A stretch of 64,000 nucleotides of DNA from Epiperipatus broadwayi (lineage: Eukaryota > Onychophora > Udeonychophora > Euonychophora > Peripatidae). The stretch is taken from contig JAQFVV010006426.1 in assembly GCA_028023455.1 (NCBI GenBank), positions 1,488,001 through 1,552,000 of the forward strand, written 5' to 3'. Below the pieces are notes generated by a model that saw only the letters and a list, made by a program, of their open reading frames with translations, had not been told where the DNA came from and made no database searches. Shown in pieces: positions 36,066-50,027 of this stretch. Positions within the stretch are counted from its first letter, which is position 1. Every line of letters starts with the position of its first letter. The translations under genes were made by a program, and so were the position numbers.

Positions 36066-36734
36066 TATTAGATTTACATTTACTTTCTTATATATTTATT
36101 TCAATTATAAAAGTAATTATTGCATGGCAGTATAAACATATGAGCTGATACAAAGAAATTTTGAAATTATGAATATTAAATATTGTTTAACAAACTTAAA
36201 CTTTTATAATTTTTATAGTATATTTTTACAAGTGTTATCAAGGATTTTAATTAGTAAGACTTTATATCTTCAATAGAGCTAATTATAAACAATTAAATCC
36301 ATCTACATATCATTTATAACTGTTAAGTTTTTACAGTCATCTTACTATAATATATTCAATACCATATATTGTACACTATAACATTATCTTAATACAATGA
36401 TAAATTGAAGTACAACTTTTTTTTTAAAATATGTTTTTCAATAAAATATAAATAAATGCATAATCCTCTTCATTTTTTCCCCAAAACATTATTTTTGTAC
36501 ATTAACAATAAACATATCTATATACTTTATATCATACACTTTTCAACTATTGTACATATTACAGTTATTTTCAGGGATCTACAACAAAATTATATATTAT
36601 TTAATACTACCTTAATACATCAAGCTATCTTTTTATATCAACAATAACATTACATATCCTTAATAATAATACAAATTAATTATACATAATTGTTTTTTAC
36701 TTATATCTCCTTTTCCCTACTTTTTATTATTAAT
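36066..36734. other. Non-coding AT-rich spacer
   Basis: No gene seen; pyrimidine-biased on the plus strand toward the right. Confidence 0.55.
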
Positions 36735-36864
36735 CTTTACCTTTTTACATCATTAATTATAAATCATTGTAATGTATTAAAAACATCTAAAAACCTTTTC
36801 TTTACCTTTTTACATCATTAATTATAAATCATTGTAATGTATTAAAAACATCTAAAAACCTTTT
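36735..36864. repeat. Perfect 65-bp tandem duplication
   Basis: CTTTACCTTTTTACATCATT... is repeated without mismatch at 36735 and 36800. Perfect identity indicates a recent slippage or unequal exchange. Confidence 0.93.
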
Positions 36865-37748
36865 ATATCAATTTATTCATCCTTACTTTGAAATATATTT
36901 CTATCTTTAATCATTTATCTAACATCCCATATCAATTATCTACATACCATTTTTGTACCATCAAACCTATTTTCCTTCTTTTAACTAATTACTTAATTCA
37001 ATTTAATATATTACATATTAATTACTTTTATTTATATTTTTTATTTATACCATTAATTTTTTTTGAAGCAGGTTTACATCTTGATATGTAAAAGTATTTT
37101 TTTATTCTTCTTTCCCTATATTTTTTAACTCTTTCCAACATTTTAATATTAAAATGTTTATGTCCAAATTTTTTTATAATGTGTATAAACATTTGAATTT
37201 TTTACATTTAGGTGTTTTTTAAATCTAGATTTTAATCTATTTTTGTTGTGCCAATATATGATCCATTTCCTCCCTCTTTACAATTCAAGTATTTAATTAT
37301 ATAAATTCGATTCATTTGTTCCATTTCTTGAACTTTTGTTTCATTAATTAAATTCCCTACATTAAATTTTTTTATATACATTATAACTACTATATATTAT
37401 ATTCTTTTTAATTTTCTTATTATTACTCTTTCTAATTATTTTAAATGGTGAAAAGTTTTAATGGTTAAAGATTAAGCCTGGATAATGGTCATTCTAATAC
37501 TGCATTCTTTTCCAATTTTATACAAAATAAAATTAATTAAAAGCACTTAAACTTAAGTAAAATAAATGATAAGTGGTTGACCCTGTGAACAGGAAATAGT
37601 ACCCTGTGAGCAAGTGGGTGTTGGTCTTCACAAGCTATAGTTATAACACAAACTGTGATTAATTTTGAAGGATGAGAATTGACATTTAATTACACACGGA
37701 TGATCTTGTCATTTAGTATCCATTGGAAGACTACCAAAAATAAATCTC
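36865..37748. other. Pyrimidine-rich non-coding spacer before duplication copy 2
   Basis: T/C-biased on the plus strand. Short open frames (for example 36888-37091) are low-complexity and not credible. Confidence 0.55.
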
Positions 37749-39703
37749 ATTTTTATATTTCCAGTACTTTCTAAAAATAGTGTGTAGTAAATTAATTAAT
37801 GACTTAAAATTATTTTTTAAGCTTCTTATTTAAAAAACTTAAAATGTATTATACAAATATTACATAATAAAAATTTCATTATTTTGACCAAATATTAAGC
37901 TATAATATTTCATTTAAACCTTTTTAAAAATAAGATTCCAGAATATATTAGTTAATTATATATATTTGAAAATGGAAATATTTAAGAACAGCTTTATTTA
38001 GTCAGAAATTTTTAAGCAAATAATAAATTTCATATGCATGTATCCTCACATACATTATTGCATTATTTATTTAAAGGTTGTGAGTTTAATTAGAAAACTG
38101 GGTATTGGTTTTAAAAATTATCTATTTCTTTTAATTAACTAACTTTAATGATTATTGAATTAAAATATTTTTATTACAGTTAAATTAAAATAATGTATTT
38201 AAATATTGGATACATAGGATTTAAATCTATTTTTAAAGTCTTATATTCATATTTAAATTTAACAAATACTGAACTAAACTAAGATAATTTTAACTTTACC
38301 ATTTTAAAATCAAATGTACAAGCACTATAAGTCAGTCATAATTTTGTGATTAAGCATTTTAAAATTGAAAACAATTTATTTAAACAATTTAAACATTGTA
38401 AGCTTATCCCTAAGGTTACCTTTAAGTAATAAATTTATAAAACACATTCTGAAATATCTAATTACATTTATAAATATTTAATTTTTACTTAGAGAGAACG
38501 TTTGCTTATACAAGAAATTAAACTATTAAAAAATGTCTTTTAAATACCATGTTATTACAACTTGATATTCAGCTTAAGGCAAAAGCTGAGAGTCAAGATT
38601 TATATTTAAAATAAATAAGTAAATTATAATTGATTTTGATAAATTAGTTCTCATTTAATATTGCTTTAAACGTGATGCATTATTGAACAAAAAATTGAAT
38701 ATTACCACAAATCATAATAAATTTAAATTTAAAAAATATTATATAATAGTATTATTCCAGGAATTATTTTTGGAAATGATATTTTTATTTGAACCTATGA
38801 TTATATTTGTTTCTTATACTAGTATTTAATAATATTTATTTAAATGCATGCAAATAATGATATATTATATATTTGATACTTTCATTTTAAGATTACAAAA
38901 ATGAGTAGAATTTATCTTTATTTTATAACTATAATGTTTGCAGACAATTTTTTAAACAATTTTTATGTAATAAAATATTGAGTGATGTTAGCATAATGCA
39001 GCTATATGACAGCAGAAAGTGCTTAATATCAATTTATATACTTTTTACAAACATCAATGAGTTTATATTGTTTTAAAGCATTCATTTATAAACTATAAAT
39101 AGCTACATTACAGTAAACAGCCATTATTTTTTAGGCAGGATTTTATTACATATATATTAGTCTAAAATTAACTTTCCAACTTTGCTTTTTTGTAAGATTA
39201 AACCTGCATAGGATCTTCAGACAAACTCTTTCAACCATTTTATTTATCACAAAATGGTGAGCTATAACTTTATTTTGTAAAAAGCATAAATACACATGTA
39301 GCAGTATAAATTTATTCCCAATAGACAACAATGATTGTTGGGTGACAATTTCTGGCATGAACTAACATTGTTATGTTTTACAAACTTTAAATAAAAATGC
39401 CTTCTTTAACATGTAAAATGGCCAACAAACACAACATTTTGAGTAATAGCATTTTCTTATCAAAACATCTAATATTCACATAAAATAAAAATTATTTTGT
39501 TTTTGACATTATAAATGTGTTCAATTTGGTCTTTATTTACAAATTTATTTGTGCTATCAGTTTTCATTTTTATGTAAATGTTGATAATTTCTTAAATCAG
39601 AGGAAAAAATATTTTACTATATATTAAGTATAATGCTGCCTCAGGCTAAATGGCTTTATACATAACCATTAGAAACCAGACAATATTTAGACAATCTCAC
39701 TAT

Positions 39704-39808
39704 AGATAACAATCACGAATTGCAAACTATTGTCAAGGTAACCTTTTTTAATATCTCCATTGTTAAGAAAAGGTATTAATAACAATTTGTAATTTTTGAT
39801 TGTTATCT
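39704..39808. repeat. Imperfect hairpin repeat, paralogue of 2461-2565
   Basis: AGATAACAATCACGAATTGC at the left, TTTTTGATTGTTATCT at the right. The outermost arms extend to TATA on each side. Confidence 0.65.
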
Positions 39809-41240
39809 ATATTGGTATTTTTTAAGTGTTGACTGGTTATTAATAGTTTCTCACTATATTTATATATTCTTTTTAATGATATATACTTTTATATATTCAG
39901 TATTAAATACAATATATCGATGTGAAAATCAAAACTTGTAAAGTTAATAAACTACTTACAAATATTTACAATTAAGTCACTGTCGACAGATGAATTCCAA
40001 ATAGTAAACAATTGATTTTATGCAAACATATAACTGACCTGTTAATGATGCGGTAGTTTCATTTTCTTTAGTGATTTTATTAGTAATTGATGTATTTAGT
40101 TTATATTCAAATATTTATGGACTCATGGATGAATGTAAATAATATTTGATTTTTAATTGCATAAGAAAAAAGTTAATAGTATTTATTTCAAATTCATAAC
40201 TATAATTACTCAAAATTTAGGATGAGAAAATGTATTTCTAATATTTTTCAAGTATTTACAAATTTAACTTTAAATATTCAAAACTTTATCATTTTTGTAA
40301 ATTTTATGGTTGTTTATTAATATTCTATAATACTTTTTATTTCACTTTCTCTTTTTAAGTTGAATTATATTATCTCGAAAGTCATATACACAACTATTTT
40401 AACTTTTATGCTTTTACCAATTTTTATGGTTATTGTCAAGATAACCTATAACACAGTAAATTGAAAAACAAATTAAATAAGAAATCTACATCAAAAATAA
40501 AAATAAAATATCAAATTGATTTAAAAAATAAGTTTTTAATTGTTTTTTAAATTTAATCTTAATTTTATTTTTTCAAGTTGGAATATTTCATTTTTTTTTT
40601 GATAATGACCAATATGGAAATTTTGAAAACTAAAAAAATAAAAAGATTTTATTTGAATGCTTAAATGCTAGTCTGTGTTTGCTATTAATAAAAGTTCACA
40701 ATGGTTAAAACATATTTTTAATTATGTAGTTACACATATAAAACTAAAAAAATTTCGGACATACAATTTTTACATTCTTCACATTTCAGTCAAAAATGTT
40801 TTTTTTTTTAAGTTTTAAAAAAGTCTTCATCCACACATATATAGAAATTTGATTTGCATATTATCTTTATCAAAATTATTATAGCAAGAATTAAGTTTGG
40901 AGAACACATTATTACAGGGTTGTGTATAAATAATAATCTCATGGTTTCATGTGTTTGTAATAGTATTTCAGCATTCTTATATTTTAAAAATTCAGTTGAA
41001 TATAAAACAAACAAAATAAATTTTGCACTAATATTTTATCAATTAAGAAGAAAACTACATCAACACATTTAAAATAAAAAGGTTAATTTAACATAACCTA
41101 CAATTAAGCACGCATGAGTTTGATTCTAAAAATAATTTTAAAGGCATCTAACAAAATTACTTTTCTCCTGAACAAAAGAACTTTTTAATGCAAAGCATTG
41201 CTAAGACTATGTTCAAACATGAAAACTATGGTTACAATTA

Positions 41241-42135
41241 ACATATCATTCTTTATTTGAGACAAATACTTGCCTTATTTTCATTGTAAAATTATTTGTG
41301 ATTTTATTTTTCATTATTTTGTTATATATTTGTTTGTAAAAAACCATTACTCAAGCCATACCACCATTTTTTGATTGCCTAATTATTAAAAAAAATTATT
41401 TTTTAATATTTTCAGTTGATTTGTATCTTCAAAATAACTTACTTGCTTATATGATTTAGTAGTGATAAGATTATGTACTACGGATCACAGGATCTTATTG
41501 CAATTCTATTTCTATAATGCTCAACCATGTTATACTCTTCATTGAAACAAACAGCATGTTTTAGTAGACACAGTTAGATGTCAAGAAAATTAGATTTTAG
41601 ATTATTTATCAAGTTTAATATGTTAAAGTATATATAAATAAATCATACTGGAAATACACTATTGAAGAAAATAAATATTTATAATATGTTCATACAATTG
41701 CTCTTTTATATACAAAATCTTTCAACTTTATTTTAATGATTTTTATAATAGTATATTTTACAACCCAATAGTCACATATACTAGTCTATATTTATTATTG
41801 AGAAAAATGACATCAAGCGGAAAATCAGAGAAGCATACTTCATTAATAGCAATAATAACGCTATCAATAGACAGGATACCTGCTTTGACATCTCCAAATG
41901 TTGGACTATCTAGCTCATTTGCATACTTTTTGCAGACTGCTTTGTTTCCTCACCATATTTCCTCATTCTGCATCTCGCATTACCGCTATGAATATGAGGC
42001 AAATGGCATCGAAAGCGCTTAGTGTATAATTTTTGGAATCTTTATAGCTTCTCATTCAAGTGTTTCATATGCTTTTTAATTTGTATAAAAGTCTAAAATT
42101 TTTAAAAGATTTGTTTGATTTCAACAAAGACATTA
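41241..42135. other. 895-bp segment present only in duplication copy 2
   Basis: Copy 1 reads straight through ACAATTATGTCTAG (3991-4004). Copy 2 has ATTA at 41237-41240, then 895 extra bases ending in a second ATTA at 42132-42135. Either an insertion with a 4-bp target duplication or a deletion from copy 1 at a 4-bp repeat. The part at 41800-42020 is less AT-rich and holds a 74-codon open frame without recognisable motifs. No terminal inverted repeat was found. Confidence 0.75.
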
Positions 42136-42787
42136 TGTCTAGAAATATGAATTTTAATATTTGGTAAATGTGGCAATTATGCGTATAAATATGACTGTAA
42201 ATATATATGTTTGCCTAGTAATGAGAATATCACTATGTGTTAAACCATCAAACATCAGTTGATTGCAATTTTGTTAAATTATGAATAATCACATAATCAT
42301 CATTCTTTATGCTTCTATAAAACATCACTATGTGTTGTTAACATGTTTTAGTATAAAATATAAATAATAAATATATTAAATTTAATCCTGATTTTATATA
42401 TTGATAAGATTATTTATTGGATAGAATTTTGAGTTCAGCAAAAAATGTCATTTATAAAAATATTTTTAAAATATGTATAACAATAACACATTTATGTAAA
42501 TTTTTATAACTAAACAATTCTAACTAATATGACCAATATTCTTTGATTTTTTTCTTTCGATCAGTTTTATATGTTCTACAAAACTGTTACTTGCCACAGC
42601 ATGTATAAAATACATTAGACCTTATTAAGATCAATTGAATTTTGCAACAATTTTGAAAAGATCTTGGAAAAAAATTATTGGAGTTAATTAATAGTATTAT
42701 TTAACTTTTTTGTCCTCATTCAAAACTAAATAAAATATTTTTTATATATGTGGGGCTTATGCAAAATTAGTAAACATTTTTACATAA

Positions 42788-42795
42788 AATATTTA
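42788..42795. other. Empty target site for the TIR transposon
   Basis: Single AATATTTA in the context matching 4653-4660 and 12162-12169 of copy 1. Confidence 0.9.
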
Positions 42796-43796
42796 AATTA
42801 TATTTTAAATATATCTGTAAAAATATATATGTGTTGATACCATCATTGTAAATAATAATAAATTAGTAAATATTTGATATTCAAATCTTTATATACTAAT
42901 CCCAATCACTAATACAAATATATACAGGAACAATTTCCAAATAGTTTATTCAGTTGTGGGAAATACTTTTTTTGTTAGAAATAGAGATAAATGCATATTT
43001 ATCCATATCCTATGTGAATATCTATAACAAGTTTTGTTAAATGCGTTCAAAATTTAAACAGAATATTTCAAAGTGGTTATTATGAAAACAAATTACAACC
43101 AAAAGAAAAAGTATGTGACTTATTTTTTTTCACACAATGTAGAGCAATAAAGACTAAAATTGGTAAATAACACAATAAAAATGCAATTTATAGCTTTATT
43201 TGAAACATGAATATAAAATTCATTTTATATAATGCATGACTATAAACCATATACATAAAAATAATAATTTTAAATTTATTTTTATAAATATTAATTACTA
43301 ATTTGAAACATATTATATTAATGTAGGATACCTGAAATTAGTAAATAAGGTATAAATAATTTTGATACTTTAACACTGAAATATTATAGTTTGAATTAAC
43401 TTATTCACAAGTGCATTATTTGGGTACCCTTTTTTCCAAATTATAAAAATTGTAATAATAAATTATATGTAATAATACTATTCATGACTTTTGTTTTCAA
43501 TATTGAATGATCATTTGATGTCATGTTTTTTTATTTTTATTATATTGTTGTTATTATTAATTAACAATATTTATTTAAATCATACCAGTGTTATCAAGTT
43601 TTATCATTATTTATTTTATATTTGGTACTCTGTTTGCAAAAATAAAATTAATAAAAATTAATTCCACATGATAATGAAAATAGAATCGGATTAGAATATT
43701 ATCATGGCTATTTTCATTTTTACTTTTTTATTTATAAAATTCTAATAAAACCTCACATGCCATCTTGAAGAAAAATTCACTTTATTTTTGTCATAT

Positions 43797-44568
43797 GATT
43801 TATATTAATACAATAAAACATCATATTATTATAATCAATTGATAGTGGGAATTTCATCTGACAGTTTACGCCCCTTAATATTTAAAGTGTTTTTTGAAAC
43901 ACTTTTTATAAAGTTATTTATAGTTGAAAAAAGTTATTAAGAACATTGAATAATTATGATCATCTTATTAATAAAATGATATGTGTTATTCTAATATAAA
44001 ATTGGCAGATTTTTTGGCAATTTTTATATGATACAATGTTGAATGCCAATTATTCACCGTTTTTAGCTTGTTTACCATGTTTTTATTTTAAAAATATTGG
44101 TCCTATTTCATTACCCAATTGTATAAAGTACTCTATGTCTGTTTTTGTTTACGATAACTCTTTTTTTAAATTTGTGTATTTTATACTGTCTTGCAAAGAA
44201 CCATATCAAAAATTGTGGGTACTATAAAATAAAATATTTCTTTTGAATATTTATGTGATTGTCCATATGAGTAAAATGTGACAATGATTGAAATATTTTA
44301 AGTTACAATTGAATTTGTAACTCAATTTTGGTCTGTAATTTAATAATAAATTTGTGTATTTAATTGACAATCCTAACAAATTTAGCTTGAAATTTCATAT
44401 ATTGCATTCAGTTGTATACAAGTGTTTTAATCATAGAAGAAACATTATTATTTGATGTTAGAATTTTTTTATAGAAAGCCACTTTCAAAAACACACAAAG
44501 ATTAAAAACAAATGTTTTACAATAGTGATTTATATAAAACACTAGGTCTATTAAAATATGTGTGTGCA
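43797..44568. other. Non-coding AT-rich spacer
   Basis: No feature seen. A 63-codon open frame at 44036 has no recognised similarity. Confidence 0.55.
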
Positions 44569-44592
44569 AATTATAACAACGTTGTTATAATT
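44569..44592. repeat. Perfect 24-bp palindrome
   Basis: AATTATAACAAC followed at once by GTTGTTATAATT, with no spacer. Symmetry ends at both outer bases. Confidence 0.85.
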
Positions 44593-44914
44593 GTGTCTAT
44601 CAAAATAAAACTAAAAATTGTGTATCTTTCTTTACTTCTGTTTCAAGATTGTATATTTACTTTTTGATTACAACCATTATAAAAACAAAGACAAATATTA
44701 AATGATCTTAAGTATTACTCAAATCAAATTTTATTTCATTTTTATAATTTGAAGTTAATTTCTAATTATTTCAGTGTCAAATATGAAATATGTGATAATA
44801 CAATTTAGTAATCTTGCCATATGTTTAAATAAATAATTAATAATTATAATAATAATACACTATCCAATACATTTGTGATCTTCCAAATCAGCTATCACAG
44901 AATCTATATGACAT

Positions 44915-45480
44915 CCAGGGTTTATACCCAATTATAATAGTCCCCTTCCACAAGAAACAAGTCTTCATATCAACTTTTTCCAAACTTTATCCCATCTCAA
45001 AGGTATTACTTATCATTAAATTATTGAAAAAGTGCTCAAGGATAGCCTAGAATTACACATTCTACCACTAATCTCAAACACCATTAGGCAAGGAAGCAAT
45101 CACTTAATGCTCAAGCTGAAAAGATCATCAAAACAGTCAGAAATTTATTTCAGGACCAAACAAAGTATGCACCAATTGCAGTTCAACTTGAGATAGAAGT
45201 GGTTTTTTGACTCAGTTGCCATCAATGCATTAATTAACATGTTGACTGATACCACAATCCCCCACACACACTTATCTGTATTTGCTCACTAACTTATCAC
45301 TTAGCCATTAAATCAATAGCACACTCAATGGCAACAATTATCATTTCCTTCCAGCCAATCCATATCACAAGATTCACCACTCAGCTCATTACTATTTACT
45401 TTTTACATCAACTCATTCATATTTAAAATTCACTAAAGTATCAAAGGCATGCAGATATCAGGCACATAACAACATATATC
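44915..45480 (+). pseudogene. Eroded Tx1-like reverse transcriptase fragment
   Basis: In shifting frames this reads GLYPIIIVPFHKKQ (compare NLYPVVLVPFIKKK in the LINE at 9.4 kb), APIAVQLEI (compare GPIAIQLNI), FFDSVAINALINML, SPLSSLLFTFYIN-like sequence and an AYAD-like box near 45450. Order and spacing match ORF2 of the first LINE, but with many stops. It is an older, separate, 5'- and 3'-truncated copy of the same broad group. Unlike the first copy, it keeps a readable FDSV at motif A. Confidence 0.7.
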
Positions 45481-45789
45481 TGGCATTGCATATGTGGGTT
45501 ATATTACAGACTTCCTTTCATCTAGAAAGGAGTTACCAATATTACAGAAAACATTTCAATACTATGAATCAATACACCATCTCTAATTTTCCCAGAATAA
45601 AACTACTTCCTGGTTACTCAACATCAGTAAGTCATGCACACAAACTTTCCAAGGAAAACTATCAGCTTTCCTTGGCTTTTCCTTTAATATAGAGACAAAT
45701 GCGATGAAACACAAAATACCAAACAAGTTAAAAGTTAAAGCAAAACTCAGATCAATTGATTGTGAAATGAGTTATTTGTAACAACCAGC

Positions 45790-47846
45790 ACTTCTTACAA
45801 TCAGAAAGACATTAAGATTTCATAGAGAAACTAAACATGATTTAATGATAAAATAAAAGAATAAACAATTCTTTTAATTAAAAGTATTTATTTACAAGAA
45901 CATACATAAATGTATTTTTGTATATTTTTTGTAAAAGTTATTTTTCATACAAAATTATTTGTTCCCATCTTTCTGTTGTGTTGGCAATGTTTGTCAAAAT
46001 ATAAAACATAGATCAATGATAATCTCTTATTCATTTTTGAAGTTTACAATAAAATAATTTAAAATAAAAACTCAGTGATGCTTTACAACTTTAGTCAAGG
46101 AACAAATAAATTGATACTGAAAATTATCTAAATTTTTACTACAATCATCAAAACATTAAAATTAATATTCTCAAAAATAATGATTTTGCTGAAATAAAAA
46201 TCTTTTAAAAGTGTGGTAGTAATACATTTTTCTTTTTCTTTCTCTTTTTCTTATGTATTGATTTCTATATTTGTATTTCATACCATTTCCAACTTTCTTA
46301 TGCACTTAACAATACTACTTTTTACTTCAAAACTTTACTCTTACATTTACAATTGTCTTGAAGTCATCATCAGATGTTTTTGGAAATAGGATTATAAAGA
46401 TCTCTGATAATGCCTGTTGGACAGTCAAAACTGTAAGGGTAATGTTTTGGTGTAAATAATTGTATTGAAAAATGCATAAGAATGTTGGAAATGGTATGAT
46501 ATTTTTTTAAAATTGTAAATTTTTATAAAAAACATGATGACTTTGATTATGATTTTAAAAAATTCAATTAAAAATTTATTGAAATTAGAGAAAAAGATTT
46601 TACTACATATAACTGCAATCATAAGAATGTTAAAAAATTTTTTTTTCCTTTACTAGTAATTTTTCAATATATTACACATACAGCAATTTTAGCATCTTTT
46701 CAATTGAAATTACATAGTGTAATACAATATTTAATATTGAATTTTATAAATTCCTAAAGGCTATTTTCAATTTCATCTAATTGTATTTAATTAATATAAA
46801 TAATTATTAAATTATTCGTCTCAATATAAATTATATTTTCAAACACTGAAAATAAAATATATATTGTGATTTTGAAAAGTATTGTACATCATTTTATTAT
46901 TAAACTTGTAAAGTAAATCTTATAAAGCAGCAATTTTTTGAAGACAGATTAATTTAAAATAAAAACGATCAGAAAAAAATGTTAATGTCTCAAAACTGTT
47001 TTTTAATTACAAATATATTAGAATTATACAAAATATAAATGTAAGGTGATAAATAATTTTAAATTTTTATTATGGTTGAAACATAATGTTATCTGTGATT
47101 TGCATTGAAACATTCCATGTTTTTAAAAAATATTCAATTACATGCTTTTAAAATAATCCTTATTCAAGAAAACAATAATCTACTTCATAGTAAAGATACC
47201 TTTGCATAAATAAAATTTATTATAGTTAAAATTATGTATTATAAAATCTGTAAAGTCACAAATAATAGAGAAATTATGTTCAAGTTATATATTTTTTATT
47301 AGATATTATAAGGTAGTTATTTAAACTTACATGAGGAAAAAATAAAACACTTTCATCATATTTTTAGTTTTTATATTCAACTGAATTATAAAAATATTGC
47401 AATGTGGACCATTTACCTAAATCATTTCAAATAAAAATACCTTAAATTGCAAACTATTTTTTATTACCTGAGTCATAAAATTGTTTCTGATATAAAAGAT
47501 TTGACATGGCAATTATGTAGAAAAAATATTTGTATTGTAGAATGTTTTAAGTTTTAAAAAAACACTTTTAAATGAATAAGCAAGAATATCTTAATGTGGA
47601 GAAAAAATATTTATTTATTTAAGTGGATTTAGCAAAAATATAACAAGTTTAAAAAAGAAAAATCTGGATGAAATAAATTACGGATTATTTATAAAAAAGC
47701 AATCAAATTTATAAAAAAAATAGTTTTAAATTTTAAAGAATAAATTTAAGTTTATAAATATTTAAAAAATCTTAAAAAAATTACTTCCTGTTGTTCAGCA
47801 ATTATATTTATTAATTTAAACATATATACTTTTGCCAATTTTCATT
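45790..47846. other. Non-coding AT-rich spacer
   Basis: No gene or structured repeat recognised; a pyrimidine tract lies at about 46230-46255. Confidence 0.6.
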
Positions 47847-47975
47847 AGTAATATTTACTGAGGCTATAACCTCGACAATATGCGTACAAATGCGATAGCA
47901 GGGACCTCTACAGGTGTTTTAACCACAAGCATTTATACGCATATTGTCGAGGTTATAGCCTCAGTAAATATTACT
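47847..47975. repeat. 129-bp near-perfect hairpin element
   Basis: Arms 47847-47885 and 47937-47975 are perfect 39-bp inverted repeats (left AGTAATATTTACTGAGGC..., right ...GCCTCAGTAAATATTACT). They continue inward about 8 more bases with one mismatch. A 35-base loop remains. The arms contain CpG-bearing sequence (CCTCGACAATATGCG) unlike the AT-rich surroundings. No ORF. It could be a minimal MITE or a transcribed hairpin; no target duplication is evident. Confidence 0.88.
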
Positions 47976-50027
47976 TACGTAATCAATGTGCGTTTAATAA
48001 ATTTATAATTACAATTTTCATTAGACAACAGTAATAGTAAGTCATTTACATGTATTCATGAGGATATAAATTTTTGATATATAAACTAAATACATCAATT
48101 GACACCAGAGATACTAATCAAATCTGAATTACAGAATGATTATTACTTTATTCCCTGTCAAAAGAAAAAAACCATTGGATAGACATTTAATTATAAATTT
48201 GGGTAACAGATAAATTATGTTAACAAGTGTATGTTTTGACATTTGATGTATTGTATTTAATTATATATAGTAAAAATTATATACACAATAAGATGTTTTT
48301 TATGGTTTAATAAATTATTAGCATATAATTATTTGAATAGTTTTCAGAAGTAATAATTTTGCTTTTATGCTGCAACTAACTGATTATATATGTATGCACT
48401 GTATATTGACATTAACCATCTATCTACTTCTATATTTTTGTTCAAACAGAATAAATAAAGATATATTTCAATAGTACATTGAATACAATTATGGTTATTA
48501 AATGGCACCAACATTTAATTGTTTGGATAAAAAATCCCAAATAAGTCAATAAATGTCTACAAATTATCTTTCCATAGTTCATTATATAAATATACTTGAA
48601 AAAACTTCAGGACACAATATATGATTAAAATAATTGAAAAATTGTCCTTCATGAAGAAGTCATTATTTGTTGATGATGTTCTTAGATATTTTTATAATAT
48701 ATATATATATAGTAAGAAAGATGCAATCTTACACTTTTCTAAAACTACTAAAAACACCATTGATGGATTCAAATGCAAGACCTGCAATAACAACATTTCT
48801 TACCACTGACAGAATACAAACTATATGTATAATAAGAATGCAAATCAATTAAAATGTATTACCAAATAAATGAAAATAGTTACAAGTACTGTAGCTAAGA
48901 AACTAACTTGACTATTAAACATAGACACTAACTCTTACCCTTGTTTAAAAACTCTCATCAAATGTTACATAATTTACATACGTTATAAAAATACAAGGTA
49001 AAAATGATCAGATTTAGGTACAAGAAATAAATAAAATACATTTTAAAAAAATAAACCAAATTTATTGATTCTTATTAATATACTTTATATTGAAACAGTA
49101 AGATTTGCTTTACAAATTTTTGTTTCACCTTCTCTCACATCTTTCCTACCTTTATGCCTAGTTTAAACTTCAATTTATTGAAGTGTGTCTATACTGCCAC
49201 TTATTTGCTGAAATCTCGCCTAAATTAGATCATAAATGTATAAATGCTTGTGATATATATAATTTCAAAACCCTAACATTGATAATTCATAAATAGCGAG
49301 AATGTGCATGTTTACATACTCATTTTAAAAAAGTAGGTCATATAAGTCGTATTTACGCACATACTGCGATAATATGTTTTAAAACTTAAATAAAAATAAG
49401 TTTTATTATTTAAAGTTATTTTGTTTAAATCTATTTATTTTAGAAATATTACAGTCTTAATATTTGTTTTTATTTAATAAAATAATATTTAACTTTAAAT
49501 AGATTTAAATATTTAAAATTTAAAAGTAAAATAATTTTGTTGTTTTTAGATTTATAAAAATCATGCCACAAATTTTATGTAAAAAGTAAATAAGAGTTGG
49601 GAAAAGAACAATAGGCTTAATTAGTTAAATTTTGTAAAATTCATTAATTAGTGGCTTACATATTTTGCCATCAGATGAACGACAGATGTTCACTCTGGTA
49701 TTTTTTAATTAAAAAACCAAATTCTAATCCTAATATCTTAAAAGTAAAATTAATTACTAATCCCTGTTTTCAGACATTCGGATAAGATAAATTGGCAGCT
49801 TTTATTTTGCATCTATTTTTGGTTCTGGAGTGACCACTGCAAGGTAATTCTATTGTAAGTTCTGTTGGTATATATAGAGGCAATTTTATTAATTGTTATG
49901 CTATGCTTATGCCTTTCTAAATAGAGATATGTGATATACTTTTCTAGGCTTGTCTATTCTAATGCTAATTTCATTCTGATTCAAAGTTGTTCTCAGATAA
50001 ATTTTGGAGATATTATTTTAAATTTAT
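47976..50027. other. Non-coding AT-rich spacer
   Basis: No gene seen. Overlapping short open frames at 48621-48852 contain a FVDDVLRYF-like string but lack any supporting context. Confidence 0.55.

Larger units (their letters stand above)
37749..43796. repeat. Segmental duplication, copy 2
   Basis: Partner of 1-13148 in direct orientation, about 6.05 kb. Lacks both large insertions of copy 1. Contains the shared hairpin at 39704-39808, the empty site at 42788 and its own extra segment at 41241-42135. No protein gene identified. Confidence 0.93.

Noticed and set aside
36456-37091. Two pyrimidine-strand frames rich in Ile, Phe and Tyr
   Set aside because: Explained by the strong T/C bias of the plus strand; no motif.
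48621-48852. FVDDVLRYF-like string suggesting a reverse transcriptase box
   Set aside because: No neighbouring RT motif in any frame over several hundred bases; a single short match is not enough.
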